NCBI GenBank assembly: GCA_028023455.1
Contig: JAQFVV010006273.1
Location: 4,819,128 to 4,883,127, forward strand
Direction: 5' to 3'
DNA length: 64,000 nt
DNA from: Epiperipatus broadwayi
Taxonomy: Eukaryota; Onychophora; Udeonychophora; Euonychophora; Peripatidae
Shown here: piece after piece, positions 1 to 14,047 of the stretch
How the letters are laid out: the number at the start of each line of letters is the position of its first letter
Numbering within the stretch: the stretch's first letter is position 1
Position numbers and translations under genes: made by a program
Notes under the pieces: generated by a model
Told to the model about the DNA's origin: nothing
Seen by the model: the letters and a program-made list of their open reading frames with translations, nothing else
The model's database searches: none

Positions 1-543
1 GTTATATTCAAAGAACAGTTAGTCAAAGGGGTTTAGTATATTATTGCTCTTAATTAAAATGTAGTATATACAAGTTTAATTAATAATATGTTTTTTATGA
101 GTGAGAAATTTAATATTGGTAAAACAAATTACTTCAAAGTTAGTTAGTTACTTTGAATTATATTTTTTATTTTGTTAATTTAAAAAAAGAGGTATATGAA
201 TCTCGTCTTATATAAAAGATTAAATGAATCTTTAATTTCAAAAAATATAATACAATTGCAGTGATATTATTGTCATTTGTAAAATAGTAATAAATTTTAG
301 TGTTAATTAAACAAATATTTATAGAATTTGTACTATCAACTAGTAATTATTGAATTATAGACAGTACATTATTTAATACTGAATAATAATCTGGATGTGT
401 AATTTTCACTACCCCACTCTCACTCAAGGCAGGGACTGGTTTCTATGCCCTTTTAAAACCTTATGGAGAGTTGTAAATATATCATAATAGACTTGTAAAA
501 AACATGTATGATCACCAAGATAGGATCATCAGTTGTGTTACAC
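1..543. other. Non-coding start of left duplicate
   Basis: AT-rich sequence with no open frame of note. It matches 48157-48712 of the right copy apart from small indels, including a 20-base direct repeat that only the right copy has near 48343-48385. I see no gene or known element in it. Confidence 0.6.
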
Positions 544-551
544 AGATGTAT

Positions 552-743
<192 letters not shown>

Positions 744-1075
744 TCAATTCAATTCTTTATTTATTTAATGTACATATCAACAGCATTTAGCCAATTATAG
801 ATTGCACAATAATACAAATCTAAATAAGCATTAAAAAAAAAAATAATAATAATAATAAAATAAATAATACCAATAAAATAGAAAATCAATAAAATGCACA
901 AATAAATATAAAGGCAATATATCAAATGAAATTAAGGAAAATATTTTTTTTTGAGGACTTTAGTGAATTGTTTAAAATCCAAATTAAAAACATCATCATT
1001 ACCAAAATCTTTGTTATAAGTTCTAGGTAAACGAAATAAAGGGGGAAAATCTTAATACATCAGATTTACAATTTT

Positions 1076-3660
1076 TCAGTTCAAAAACATTATGAGTACG
1101 AGTTTTATAATTTTTTTTTTAGTACCTAAGTTAGAAAGCAAATTAGATACAGAAATATTCTGGGAGATGAATTTATGAAGAAATTTGAGATCTCTTGTTT
1201 TTCGTCTCAGTAGTAAATCAATATAGTGTTCATTACTTAAACTATTTAATTTTGCAAATTTGTCAAAAACAGACTGAATTCTTATGATATCTGTCCTGTT
1301 ATGAGGATTCCATATAATTGAACCATACTCCAAGATGGGAAGAACTAAGGATATAAAAAGTTTAATCTTTGTAAATTTATTAAATGCTTTTCCATATCTG
1401 TAAATAGCTCCTACAATTTTAAGAGATTTATTCACCATAAAATTAATGTGATTACTGAAAGATCCATTATTGGAAAATATTATTCCGAGATCTCTTTGAT
1501 GATCATTTGTTATAATTTTAGAGTCCCCAATATAATAGGAAAACCTTAAGACTTCAGATTTTCTAGAGTAAGAGACAATGGAGCACTTATCCATATTTAT
1601 ATCTATATAATTATATTCACACCAATTCAAGAAATTATCTACATCACTTTGAAGTAAAAAACAGTCATTAATAGAATAAATATGCCTAAAAATTTTGCAA
1701 TCATCTGCATAACATAGAAGATGTGAAAATTTAATGCATGTTTTTAGGTCATCAATATATACATTAAATAATAAAGGTGCAAGAACACTGCCTTGAGGCA
1801 CCCCAGTGAAGCAATAATAAGGTAATGACAATTTACCATTAAACCTCACACAAGACATTCTATCCCTAAGAAAAGAGTCAAACCAATTAATTAATAATTT
1901 AGAAAACCTAACCTACAAAGCTTCTGAAGAAGAATTTTATGATTAACTCTATCAAAAGCCTTGGACATATCAAAATAAACAACATCTAACCTAGATTGAT
2001 TCTCAATTGAATTTGAAATGTGATCAAAAATAGTTAGCAAATTTGTTTCAATGGACCTATTAGGCAAAAATCCATGCTGCTCTGGTGCCAAAACCTTAGA
2101 GACATCCAAGATAATTTTATTATACAAACATCTTTCAAAAATTCGAGCAACAGTGTGTAGAATTGAAATAGGCCTATAGTCACTTACCAAATCTCTAGAT
2201 CCTTTCTTAAAAATAGGAACAACTTTAGCAATTTTAAGGGATGTAGGAAAAGTACCATTTGCTAAAGAGCAATTAAAAATATGCAAAAGAGGAGAAGCAA
2301 TGTATTCAGCACATCCTTTATAAATGAAAGCTGGAATATTGTCAAGGCCCACACTAGAATGTAATTTAAGCTGCCCAATAGCAAAAATAACATCAGATTC
2401 AATAAATGAATCCAATGTTATTCTTTCTTCAACTAGATCATTATTTTCAGTCAAATCAGTAAAAGAATTAGATTGTTAAAAAGCTCTGAGAAATAATGAG
2501 AAAAATCATCAGCAACTAGATTAGAATTATTATTCTGTAATTTTTTTTTTGTAATATCTAAATCCTTAACTAGAGACCAAAATTGCAAGGGATTATCAGA
2601 AATATGACTTTCAGTATTTTGTATAAATTTTTGAAAATCTCTATGATATATAACCTTTGACAATCTTCTATAATTAATAAAATTGTTATAATAATTTAAG
2701 TTCTTAGTTTTCCAATATTTACGATGATGAAACGATTCTCTTTTAATAATTTCTTTAAGAGAAACTGAAAACCAGCGAGGAAAACGTTTAGTTAAAAAAA
2801 TTTTCTTAGGAATGTATTTGTCAATTAGTTCACAAAATGATTGTTCAAAAAATCTCATACAAAAATCTACATCAGATGAAGAATACAAATTTTTCCAGTT
2901 AAAATTGGATAATTGTAAACAAAGACCCAAATAATTTCCTTTTCTGTAGTTTCTTTTCATAGTTTTAAAGGGACAGAGTCTATTAAATTTAATATTAATA
3001 TAAAATTCTAAGGGAGGATGATGCAAGTCAATGGAAAAGGAAGAGAAGAAGTAGTTAAACATTCAATTGTAGGAAAATTACTGGAGAATATAATCCAATG
3101 TGTGATCATTAAAATTGGTGTATGGATTAAATTGTTTTAAATTCAACAAATTGCAAACCGAATCATTCTCAATGCTTTAGGTGAAAAAGAGACAGAATCT
3201 ATGATAGTAGTACCCGAATATAAATCCGGAATATTAAAATCTCCGGTAATAATAAAATTATCATAGCCAATCAGAAAATCTTCAAGTGATGTCAAAAAAT
3301 AATCAAACTCCAACAACGACAAAGTGGGTTTGAGGTAAACATTACCCAAAATAAATTTAAAATTGTGATTTAAAGTAATTTCACACCATGTAGATTCACA
3401 AAAAGAAGAAGAAAAATAAAGTTCTTTATAAAAAACATCTTTATGAAGAGCAATCAGAGTACCACCACCTGAGAAATATTATCCATAGATCTGTCAGTTC
3501 AGAAAATACTAAATCTATCATCAAGAAAAGAACAATCAGGAAATTGTTGATTTAGCCAAGTTTCTGTAAGTAAAATAAGATCAAAATGTTCTGTTTCAAA
3601 AATTGCTTTATTTGAACACATTTAGTTCTCATACCTCTGACATTCATATAAAAACAAGAC
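1076..3660 (-). pseudogene. LINE ORF2: endonuclease-reverse transcriptase, frame-broken
   Basis: Minus-strand fragments follow the ORF2 order of a jockey-type LINE. The endonuclease begins near 3650-3620 with a segment reading MNVRGMRTK and continues at 3349-3143 with the catalytic motif GDFNIP. A linker lies at 3062-2451. The reverse transcriptase runs through 2454-1891, with YRPIS and an FDMSKAFD motif that supplies a catalytic Asp. It continues at 1858-1076 with GVPQGSVL, then YADD as the active site, and a C-terminal thumb region. Frames change near 3350, 3062/3143, 2452 and 1870-1890, so no intact protein is made. Residues in the catalytic motifs are preserved, suggesting fairly recent decay. 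Confidence 0.85.
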
Positions 3661-4853
<1,193 letters not shown>

Positions 4854-4875
4854 CATGATGATGTTGATAACAATA

Positions 4876-6206
4876 GATGAAAAAAACTCTGTCTGCATGA
4901 ACTAAAAACAAATGAAGAAAGATATTTTTCTGTTATTACAATCTGCAATTAATATCAACATGATAATATAATAACATGGAACAAATTTAAAAAAATTGTC
5001 CAAGCACAAACCTAAAGATAATTAAAAAACTTGAGCCAGTTTAAAGTAGTTTTATTTTTTACTCAATTCTCTACTATTGCCAAGAAATTAACACTTTTTA
5101 AAATTTGGAATTATTTCTGCTACTTTTATAAAAAATATTAATAGATCTATCTGCAGCAGTAATATATATTTTTGTCTAAGGATATAATATGATAGGTGAT
5201 TCATGAAACATTACCCCATCATTCAATTTTTGATTATTTTAATGTGCTGTGGCTTAGCGGCAGGTGTAATATTCGGTAAAAGTAGATTCGACTACTTTTT
5301 CATGGAGTGCATTTGGTGCTTTATTTGTACAATATTGCATGCATAAAAAAAACTTTGTATAACTAGAGAAAATACCATGGCATTAAACAAATTTTTAACG
5401 TTAATGACATTATTGTAATCTGCTGGCTCATTTGAGCTTACGATTTTAAAAACCATAAAATTTATAGTGTTTAAATGAATAAAGTGCACAGGTTTTAATA
5501 ACAACAATTTATATATTTAAGTATTATATAACACAAAGAATATGGCTATTAATCAAGTAATATTATTGTACTTAAGATATATTTATATCTTGTTGTTATG
5601 CTATGTGAATTTATTTTATTTTAATACCTGTAACAATCATTGTTTATATTATAAATATTTTTTTAGTTGCATATTTATAATTATTTTTCATTATATTTAT
5701 GTATTACACAATTATCATTATATATATATTTCTTTTTTGATTTCTTAGTGTTGATTTTATTTTTATTGTAATAAAAATAAATAATACTTCAATATTCATG
5801 TTACTTATTTAATTCACTAATTAGATTATCAATTCATTTTTATTAACCCCCTCCCCCACATCATTTGAACTGGTTGAGAGTTCAATGCTTGAACTGTGAT
5901 ATTGCTCGGAAAGTTAATAGTGAAATAAAAGAAATTATAAAGTTGAAGTAATTTCTTATCAGTAATTATTTGCTTGCGTGCATTAGTAGCTCCTCAGAAG
6001 TGAAAAATGGCACCTTGAAACTCTCCTCATTATCACGAGTGTCAAAATAAAACTACCATTGTACAGTGATCTTAAGGCTGTTTGGCACAAAAATGATGAT
6101 GATCAGAAAATATATCCCGAATCTGAATTATTTATAGAAGGATTGATTACAGGCTTGCTCATCATCATCAATCTTAAAAGAAGCTAATGAGTAAGAAGTT
6201 AATAGT
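4876..6206. other. Non-coding segment shared by both duplicates
   Basis: Nearly identical to 48985-50312. Open frames at 5542-5748 and 5292-5507 are short, AT-rich and low in complexity, with no recognisable domain. They also occur in the right copy only because the whole segment is duplicated. I see no gene here. Confidence 0.6.
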
Positions 6207-6260
6207 GCATCATCATCATCATAATCAAATATTATCAATCCACTGCAGGATGAAGGTCTC

Positions 6261-7735
6261 TTAAAGTTCAATCCATCTTCTCCAATCTTTAGTTTCTCTT
6301 CTCCACATCATCCCTGCACACTTCCTTATTTCATCTATCCATCTCACATGTGGTCTTTTTTTGGGTTTTTTATAATCTCTTAGAATCCAGTTTAAAACTT
6401 TAATCATCCATATATTATCATCTCTTCTAGAAATGTGTCCAGACCAACTCAAGTCTTTTAATTCTTTCAATGAGGTTAGTAACACCTGTTTGTTTTCTAA
6501 CTCATATATTGCATTTTTGATCTCTTCTTAACATGAATCTCTCTATACTTCTTTGAATTCTCTGTAGTCTTTGTATTGCCTTCTATTAAGTATCCAAGTT
6601 TCAGATCTATAAGTAAAAACTAGTAAAACACATTTATTAAAAACCTTCCTGTTCAAATACATAGGCATATTTCCTTTTAGTATCAAGTTATTTCTATCAA
6701 AAGCACTCCAACCAGTAATTTCATCTATTATGTTTCCATCTGTATTAATAATTTGACCAAGGTATTTTTAAATGTTAACTTCTTCCATCTCATCATAATC
6801 AATCTTTATTTTCATATTTTGAGAAAATCCATTAAACATTACTTTAGTCTTTTTAACATTTATCTTTAGGCCTACATTTCTACTTTCATCTGATAACTCC
6901 TGCAACATTTTCTGTAGCTCTAAAGCATTATTTGCAAAAACAACTACATCATCTTCAAAATCTAAATGACTTAAATAATTTCCATTTACTTTCACTCCTT
7001 TAGCTTCCCATTTTAATCCACAAAATACTTCTCACAGTACTGCTGTAAAAAGTTTTCGAGATATTGAGTCAACCTGTCTTACATACTTTTCAATGTTGAC
7101 TTTCCCAGTATCCTTATGTAATCTAATTGTTGCTGTTGCATTTTTATAAATATTCTTTAAAATATGACAATATCCTGGATCTATATCTTGATGATCCAAT
7201 GCTTTAGTCACTGAAGAAATGTTTATAGAATCAAATGCCTTTTCATAATCTAAAAATCGAAGACATAATAGCAGCTCATATTTATTTGTCCTTTCTATAA
7301 CTTCTCTCAATACCTAGATATAATCTACTGTACTAAAACAACTTTTAAATCCAGCTTGTTCTCTTGGTTGGTGGAAATCCAATGTTCTCTGAAGACAAGT
7401 TGTAATTATCATGGTAAATTTTTTTATATAAAACTGATGAAAGGCTGATAGGTCTGATTCCTAATATCTTATTTATCACCTTTTTTAAATATTAATATTA
7501 ATACTGCATTCTTCCAATCATCTGGTACATCTTTATCATTTAGACATTTAGTAGATAACTTTGCAAAAAAATTTCTATTTCTTCATCTGCTACTTTTAAT
7601 ATATCAATTATAATTCCACCATTACCTGGAGCCTTTCCTTTCTTCATACATTTAAGTGCATGTCTCACTTCTTTATTTAAAATTCTAGGCAATTTGGAAG
7701 ATGTAATAGATATAGGAGGTATTTGTTCTTTATTA
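6261..7735 (-). pseudogene. RTE reverse transcriptase, C-terminal half (degenerate)
   Basis: Minus-strand fragments in order: 7800-7540, whose first residues come from the adjoining LTR, with KCMKKGKAPG, a motif typical of the start of RTE-type RT; 7310-7032 with FLDYEKAFDSI, which holds the first catalytic Asp; 6995-6768 with SHLDFEDDVVVFANN, where the usual YADD-like active site has become FEDD; and 6485-6261, the C-terminal region. The frame is broken between each fragment. Nothing here can encode a working protein. Confidence 0.8.
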
Positions 7736-9881
7736 CTATTATAATGATCCGGAGAATGAGAGCTTAATGTGATCTGCACTACAGGGCGCCATCTAGGCAT
7801 TTGAACCTAGAAAAATTTATAAAGTAGGCAGATACGTAAGTCAAAAATATATATATATATTTTGATATCCAGTCATTAGCCCAAGTCACTAGCTCATTGG
7901 AATAGCAGAGATATATATTCATAAAAAAAATTATTATCTAAGAATAATTTAAAAAAAGAATTCCACTGCCAGTAATTAACATACAAACATTTATTTACAC
8001 ACATATATATATAAAATTTAACATTATTGTTTTAGTATGTTTATTTTAGATTTTAATTTGATTTTATAATTTAAAATTTACATTTTAATTTTTATAATAT
8101 TATAAGTTTACATTTTAATTAAGTTCGCACAGATGGATTTATGAAAGTTTGTTTTATAATGTTGAGTATAGATCGGTTACATAGATTACATGGTTAAAAA
8201 CATTTCAAAGTAAACATAAACGATCAAAATACAAAATCATTGATACCGTCAATTGCATAGGGAATACAAGAAACCCAATGGTGTTCATTATAAGACACCG
8301 CATTAACACCAATAACTTAAAAGACATCCGAATAAATACATCTTAGATACTCACCGTAAGGTATCAGTATTTACCGAATGTCTATATATTTTGATCACAT
8401 ATAAAAACCAAAAACATAATTAACCGGTAACGAACCCATGCAAGCATCCATACCCAACTTAAATTTAATGCAATTTTATTTAGAGTGTCGAGTATGAATG
8501 GACTACATAGATTTGCATTTTAAAGAAAATATTCTATCCTTATTTAATCTTAGGCTAAAGGTTCGTGGTCAAACTAACGTCAATTCATCTGACACATTGA
8601 TGCATTCAATGTAATACGAAATACGGCAGCACAAAAGGTTAAGAGAAGAAACTGCTTCTCGTCAGATAGGAATATTACATCTATCTGATGATGAGAGCAA
8701 TAAAAAAAAACTCCATAGAAAGGAAATGCGGTCTCCATCTTATAATTCCTCCTATAGGCAAAACGAGTGTGTGCGGCGTATAATGGCGATTCTGCCCATA
8801 GTGAATCTCGTACTACATCTATTAATTCAACTACGAAACGAATAACCTAAGATTTCCCTTTCCTAATATAACTTTACAAATCTATATAGCCATTCACGCC
8901 CGACTTAAGTTTAATATTTATATAACTAGTTTAATGAAAAACAGAAATCATAATAAAACTTAAAGAACAAATAAATAAATAAATGGAAATGATTTTACAA
9001 AAAAATACATTAAATAAAATTATAACTAATTAATAAATAACGTTGGTCAGATAGGATTCTATTTCTTAATTATTTTAAATATGGAAAGTTTTTTAATTTA
9101 ATGATCATTAATTATAAAGTTCTTACGGTTTAAAACAGTTCATCTTTATCTGTTGCTTGCCATTTGAACATGAAATCCCATGCCATCCTAAAAAGATTGT
9201 TTGAGTTAGCCGGTGTTTTTTATTTATTTATCCGGAGGTCTGTTAGTTTAGTTGGTCCTTAATGTAGAAAAAAAAAACCAATGTCATTTGTCTTTTTTAT
9301 TTTAACAAAACTGAAGGGATTGAAGAGTGCATCTTTTCAATCCCTTCTCCTTCGACTCTGCACTAACACATATCTGTACTCTCGTAATAACTAATTAATT
9401 CTTTTATTTTCAAACCTTTCCTTTTATAATAATTTTGTGGATTAACTCAACATTATGTCATGATGGTGAAAACCTTTTCGTTGAGGTCCGATTTCCCGAT
9501 GGATTTCTTTCATTTGCTAAAAGTTTCTATTGTTTTCCTATCTGACCAATGCTTATACATTTAAATGCCCAAAGGCTAGTTTACTAATTAAAATAATCAT
9601 TTCCATTTTACAAAAGATTAATTAATTTGTTTTCAAACTTAAACATATATTTTTACCTCTAAATCTTTTCTGAAAATTTAGTTTTAAACTACTCTTTTTT
9701 TAATAAAGTTTTATTTTAATAATTATTTATCTGTGCGATTTTATATATATGCGAGTTTAAGATGATTTTTTAATTTTCAGTTTTTAATTCTTAAAAAAGA
9801 AATTTTTATTGGCGAACTTTTTTTTTTTTTATGCTTACTAATAAAAAATAATGTAACGTATGTATGTGCCCGTTACACTAT
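7736..9881 (-). mobile_element. Solo LTR (Gypsy-type) with 4-bp CTAT target duplication
   Basis: The LTR itself is 7740-9877 (2138 bp). CTAT occurs just before (7736-7739) and just after (9878-9881) it. The right duplicate has the uninterrupted sequence with a single CTAT near 51853. On the minus strand the LTR begins TGTAAC and ends ATTATA, the same unusual termini as the Gypsy element at 40540-47974, which also made a 4-bp duplication. No coding domain is present, so it is read as a solo LTR left by recombination. It contains mixed-composition sequence that is less AT-rich than its surroundings. Confidence 0.82.
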
Positions 9882-11200
9882 ATAATTCTTGATAAAAGTC
9901 TTCTACCCATTTCATGATGTCATCTGTCTTTTTAGTAATAATTCCATCTTTTTTTTATTGCAGATATAAATTTCCTACCAATACCAAAATGTTGTTTTAT
10001 ACTCCTGAGGCTTTTATTCTCTTCTACAGCCTTCCTTGCTAGTTCACAGTTATACTTCATTATTTTATTTTCAACTCTTTTTCTGCACCATTTTACAAAA
10101 TTCGAGATATTCAATCTTTTTAATGCATCATTTTTGTATATTTTCATATTCTTTTTTTTCTTCGTAAATTCTCAAGTCTCAGTAGAAATTTTATTGGTCA
10201 ATTGCTGCTTTTTTCCACCAGCTATCTTTGTTGCAGATTTTAAAAGTGTATAAGTTATTTTCATATTAATTTCATTGAAATCTGAATCATGTTCAAAATC
10301 TACTAATACGTGAAACTGATTTGTAAGTTCTAATTTGAATTCATTAGAATGTTTCTGAAGATTAGGAATATCAACTGTAAATATTGTTTTTCTCCATAAT
10401 TTTTGTCCCTCTAGTTTTGCCTTAACATATATCTTGCATCTTACTAATCAATGATCATTTCCTGTGTCAAATTTATTAAGAACATTACAATCTTATAATA
10501 AGTATTTTCTGTTAGTCAAAATATAATCCAATTCTGCTGTACTCTCATTTGGATGTTTCTATGTCCATTTTCTTTTAACATTTTTTAAAAAAAAAATTCA
10601 TAATATAAAGTTTTTCTTTTTCTGCAATTTCCACAAATATATGTTCTTTTTCATTTCTATTAACACAACCAAAATTACCTACAGCACATTCATATTTCAT
10701 TTGTTTACCAGTTCTAGCATTAAAGTCTCTCATAACAATTTTAAAATGTTGTTTACTCTAATCAAAAGCCTTTTGTACATCCATATAAAAATCTTCTATT
10801 ACTTCATCACTATGAGAACTTGTTGGGGCATAAAATTAAATTCTCTGCATTTGGTATCTGTTATTAAATTGTATAACTAATCTTGCCGCTCTGTCCGATA
10901 CACCATCAATCTCCACAATGTTGTTCTTCCATTTTTTATTTATAATGAATCCTACTCCACTTGTATTTCCAATATTTGTGCCTTTATAATAGAGTACATG
11001 TCTACTTTTTAAATCAATTGTCTCTTCATCTTTTCTTCTAACTTCACAAAGTTCAATAAGGTCCCATTTAATATAAGACAGTTACTAATTCTTGCAATCT
11101 TCTTTCAATTGAAAGTGATCTGCAGTTGTAAGTACCTAAATAAAAAGTCATCATCAAATGGCAGTCTGGGTTCACAATTAGAGGATTCTTAGAACCCTTC
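9882..11200 (-). pseudogene. RTE endonuclease and N-terminal RT (degenerate)
   Basis: Continuation of the RTE element on the minus strand. The 5' end reads an AP-endonuclease beginning LGTYNCRSL, clearest in the right copy at 53150-52923. A later segment corresponds to the endonuclease motif DFNART, where many relatives have GDFNA. A Lys-rich linker at 10147-9932 joins to the RT domain. Stops interrupt every part. Confidence 0.75.
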
Positions 11201-11280
11201 TGCCTTCAGCCAACAACTGCTGCCTTGGTTGGTGACTTTACAGCCTCCTGGGAATAAGGGCCATGATTGATTTTTGACTG

Positions 11281-11944
11281 TCATATTTGTATATATCGGA
11301 AAAATATTTATCATTTACACAAACATTCATTCTGCCTTATCAGGCAAATGAGAAGAAAGACCATGGTATTTGTTGATTTTAAACTCAAGAGGTAAAAAGC
11401 CAATAAACTCACTATGCTGGCTAATGCATGTTAATGAGCAGCCCATTCATGTTTGTATACCACATGGATAATCACATAGTAATAACAGCTGCAATGACAA
11501 GAATGTATTGAAATTTTTATATATCTTAGAATTTGATTTTTCTTTTGATATTAGTAGGGGTTGATATATAAGTTTTTTTATTCTCAATATTATATATTTT
11601 TATAATTTTTGAAATATTTTATTATTTTTTTAAACTTTTTGAATAGTTATATTATGAAATTAATGTAATTTTTACAAACTCATATTTTAAATAAAAGTTA
11701 CTTATATGAAAAATTAAAATAAAACGTTTCAAGTCTTGTCTTAATTACATTTACTCTCCTACCATAGAATTCATATTTAAAAATGAATAAATTTTGTAAT
11801 AGATATAGAAGTTTGTTCAAATTTTCATTTACTAATGTTATTTAAAAATTATTTTTTTTATCAATATTTTATATTTTTATTATATATGTATATAACTGTG
11901 TAAATAATTATATCTGTCAATGAAACAAATAATTAAAATTTACA
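11281..11944. other. AT-rich non-coding spacer
   Basis: No gene or recognisable element is visible. It is duplicated at about 53241-53930 with a few indels. Confidence 0.5.
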
Positions 11945-12985
11945 ATATATATTTAATAAGATATTATTTTATATAGTGCTATGTTTTTATAGTGTAATAG
12001 TGACATTAGTGATTAAGCCAATGCACATGCACTTTAAAGATTTTTAAATTATAAATGAATACTCTCGCTTTTCCAGACACAAGATATATTCTTTTTGAAA
12101 AGATGGAATGAATCCACCCATCCTTTCAACCCAAACATTTATGTATGGGTAAATCTTAATTATATGGAAATGAGGGCATGAAAATGTTAAGCAATCATTT
12201 TAAATTACATTTATTATAATTGAATGAATGACACTTGCGAAATCTTTACAATTTATGATATGTCATTCTTTAGTTGAAATTAAACATATATAATGAGATC
12301 TTATTTTATATAGCACTAAGATTTGCCTATACATAAATGTTGGGTCAAAAGGATAGGTGAATTCATTCCATCTTTTCAAAAAGACTATATCTTGTATTTG
12401 GAAAAGTGAGAGAATTCATTTATAATTTAAAAATCTTTAAAGCGCATGTGCATTGGCTTAATTGCCAATATCACTATTACAATATATATATATGTACTGT
12501 AATATTAATAATTAGCCATTAAGCTACTGCATATATATATATACTGTAATATTAATAATTAGCCATTAAGCTAATGCACATGCACTGTGTGGATTTTAAT
12601 TATAAATGAATACTTCCATTTTGCAAACACAAGATAAAGTCTTTGTGAAAATATAGAATGAATCTATCTAACTTTTCAACCCAAACGTTTATGTATGGGA
12701 AAATCTTAAAAGTTTGGAAATGAGAGCGTGAAGATGTTAAGCGATCACTTTAAATTACTTTTACTATGCCTGAATGAATGCCTTGTGAATTTTTTTAGAA
12801 TTTATGATAGGTCATTCTTATTTGAAATTAAACATATGTAAATAAGATATTTATTTTATGAGAGTATTTATTTATAGTTTTAAAATCCACAAAGCGTATG
12901 TGCATTAGTTTAATGGCTAATTATTAATATTACAGTTTATAAAACATAGCGCTATATAAAATAAATATTTAAATATATATATTAT
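11945..12985. mobile_element. Four-armed fold-back element (nested MITE-like)
   Basis: Arm 1 (11994-12157) is repeated as its reverse complement in arm 2 (12318-12480). Arms 3 (12544-12700) and 4 (12860-12935) are diverged versions of the same arm, again inverted to each other. The shared arm contains CCAATGCACATGC-like and AACCCAAACATTTATGTATGG-like blocks. The outermost flanks are also inverted to one another, around TTTATATAGTGCTATG at about 11970 and its complement near 12945-12965. No coding capacity is visible. It is non-autonomous, or a hairpin-forming repeat built by nested duplication. Confidence 0.78.
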
Positions 12986-13112
12986 TGTAAGTTTTTTTTT
13001 TATTATTTTTAAAATTTATTACTTTATAACAGATTGAGCTATCAAATTTATATTATTTTCAATTAATAAAATAATTAGGTAATAATTTTGACATTTTAAA
13101 AATTCTTTTTAG

Positions 13113-13178
13113 GTTGATCGTCAGAAACTGAAAGAAATTGCCTTAAATTTTATAGAAAATAAGAACTTGATTAAGTAA
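13113..13178 (+). CDS. Terminal coding exon of an ANL adenylate-forming enzyme (left copy)
   Basis: Preceded by a pyrimidine-rich tract and AG at 13111-13112, it encodes VDRQKLKEIALNFIENKNLI followed by Lys and a TAA stop. Phase 0 fits an upstream exon ending ..ADK, giving the K-V-D-R motif expected at the end of adenylate-forming enzymes, where the catalytic Lys precedes (V/I)D. It differs from the copy at 61143-61208 by one synonymous base (CTG versus CTA). No matching upstream exons are seen to its left in this window. It is either the end of a neighbouring paralogue or a duplicated orphan exon. Confidence 0.5.
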   Translation, partial: VDRQKLKEIALNFIENKNLIK

Positions 13179-13300
13179 CTTTATAGACTTTGTATTTTAT
13201 TAAAGAATTTTGGATGTATATTTGAATATGCAAAGTAAATTTTGTACATTAATGTAAATGTATTTATAAAATGTATGTAACAGAATACCAAAAACAGTTA

Positions 13301-13306
13301 AATAAA
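13301..13306 (+). promoter_or_regulatory. Candidate polyadenylation signal AATAAA
   Basis: A canonical hexamer about 120 bases after the TAA stop of the terminal exon, followed by a T-rich stretch. It is conserved in the right copy at 61331-61336. AATAAA is frequent in DNA this AT-rich, so position is the main support. Confidence 0.4.
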
Positions 13307-13309
13307 ACC

Positions 13310-14047
13310 TTTGATTTTATAATTTGGATAGTTTATCACTATTTATTATTTCTTCTTACAGTTTGTCTGCATTTATTTTGATATTAAAAAATTGTTAATG
13401 ATCTATGATATGTAAAAACATATCATCATTCAATAAACTATTTATATAATTAAAATTTTTATATGTGCGCTATTTATTTGGCATATAATAAAAAAAGAAG
13501 AGTGCATATTATTTTGCTGATTATATAGGGCTTTCACCTTTTACAAAGGGGATTATTTATTTATTATTTTGAATTTTTATTACTATATTTGTTTTTTTAT
13601 TTCTTTTTTTTATTAGTATTGTTTATTTTATGTATGAGTAAATGCACACGTAGAAGCCACTCATAAACAAATATGGCCATTCCAACTCTAAAGAAGAAAA
13701 ACAAACCTACTCTGAAAATCAATTTTGCAATGACTATGCAAACTAATTTGTGAACTATAAATATGCCCACATATAAATTATGCTGGCCTATTTATCTGTT
13801 TACTTGAGATTTTATCAATATGTTTTTTATTTTCTTCTGCAGAAACCTTTTCTTTGTTCAGAAATACAAGTCTTTATAACATATGCTAATCTCTGCAATA
13901 TCTTCCTAATGGCAACAATCAATATTGTGTTTTAGAATGGGCTTGGAATAATCCTTAATCTACCTCTCCCATGAAAACCATGCTCAAGTTTGTTATAAAA
14001 CACATTTTTCAGAAGTCTTGCATTGTTTGTTTATTTTATATGTAATT
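13310..14047. other. Non-coding spacer between terminal exon and RTE relic
   Basis: AT-rich, without coding signals. Duplicated at about 61340-62076 with very few differences. Confidence 0.5.

Larger units (their letters stand above)
6207..11280 (-). mobile_element. RTE-like non-LTR retrotransposon, split by a solo LTR
   Basis: Minus-strand RTE-type element. The endonuclease lies near 11190-10560, the reverse transcriptase near 10300-6700 (interrupted by the LTR at 7740-9877), and the C-terminal region is at 6485-6261. It ends at a short (ATG)n-type tail (CAT units on the plus strand at about 6207-6222), typical of RTE. The C-terminal region contains WSGHISRRDD and KRPHVRWIDEIRKCAG, shared with the younger copy at 33894-34356. 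Numerous stops and frameshifts make it inactive. The same element lies uninterrupted in the right duplicate at about 50313-53240, so it predates the duplication. Confidence 0.85.

Noticed and set aside
7540-7800. 86-codon minus-strand frame as a small gene
   Set aside because: A chimera of solo-LTR sequence and a decayed RTE reverse transcriptase; the partner copy lacks its first part.
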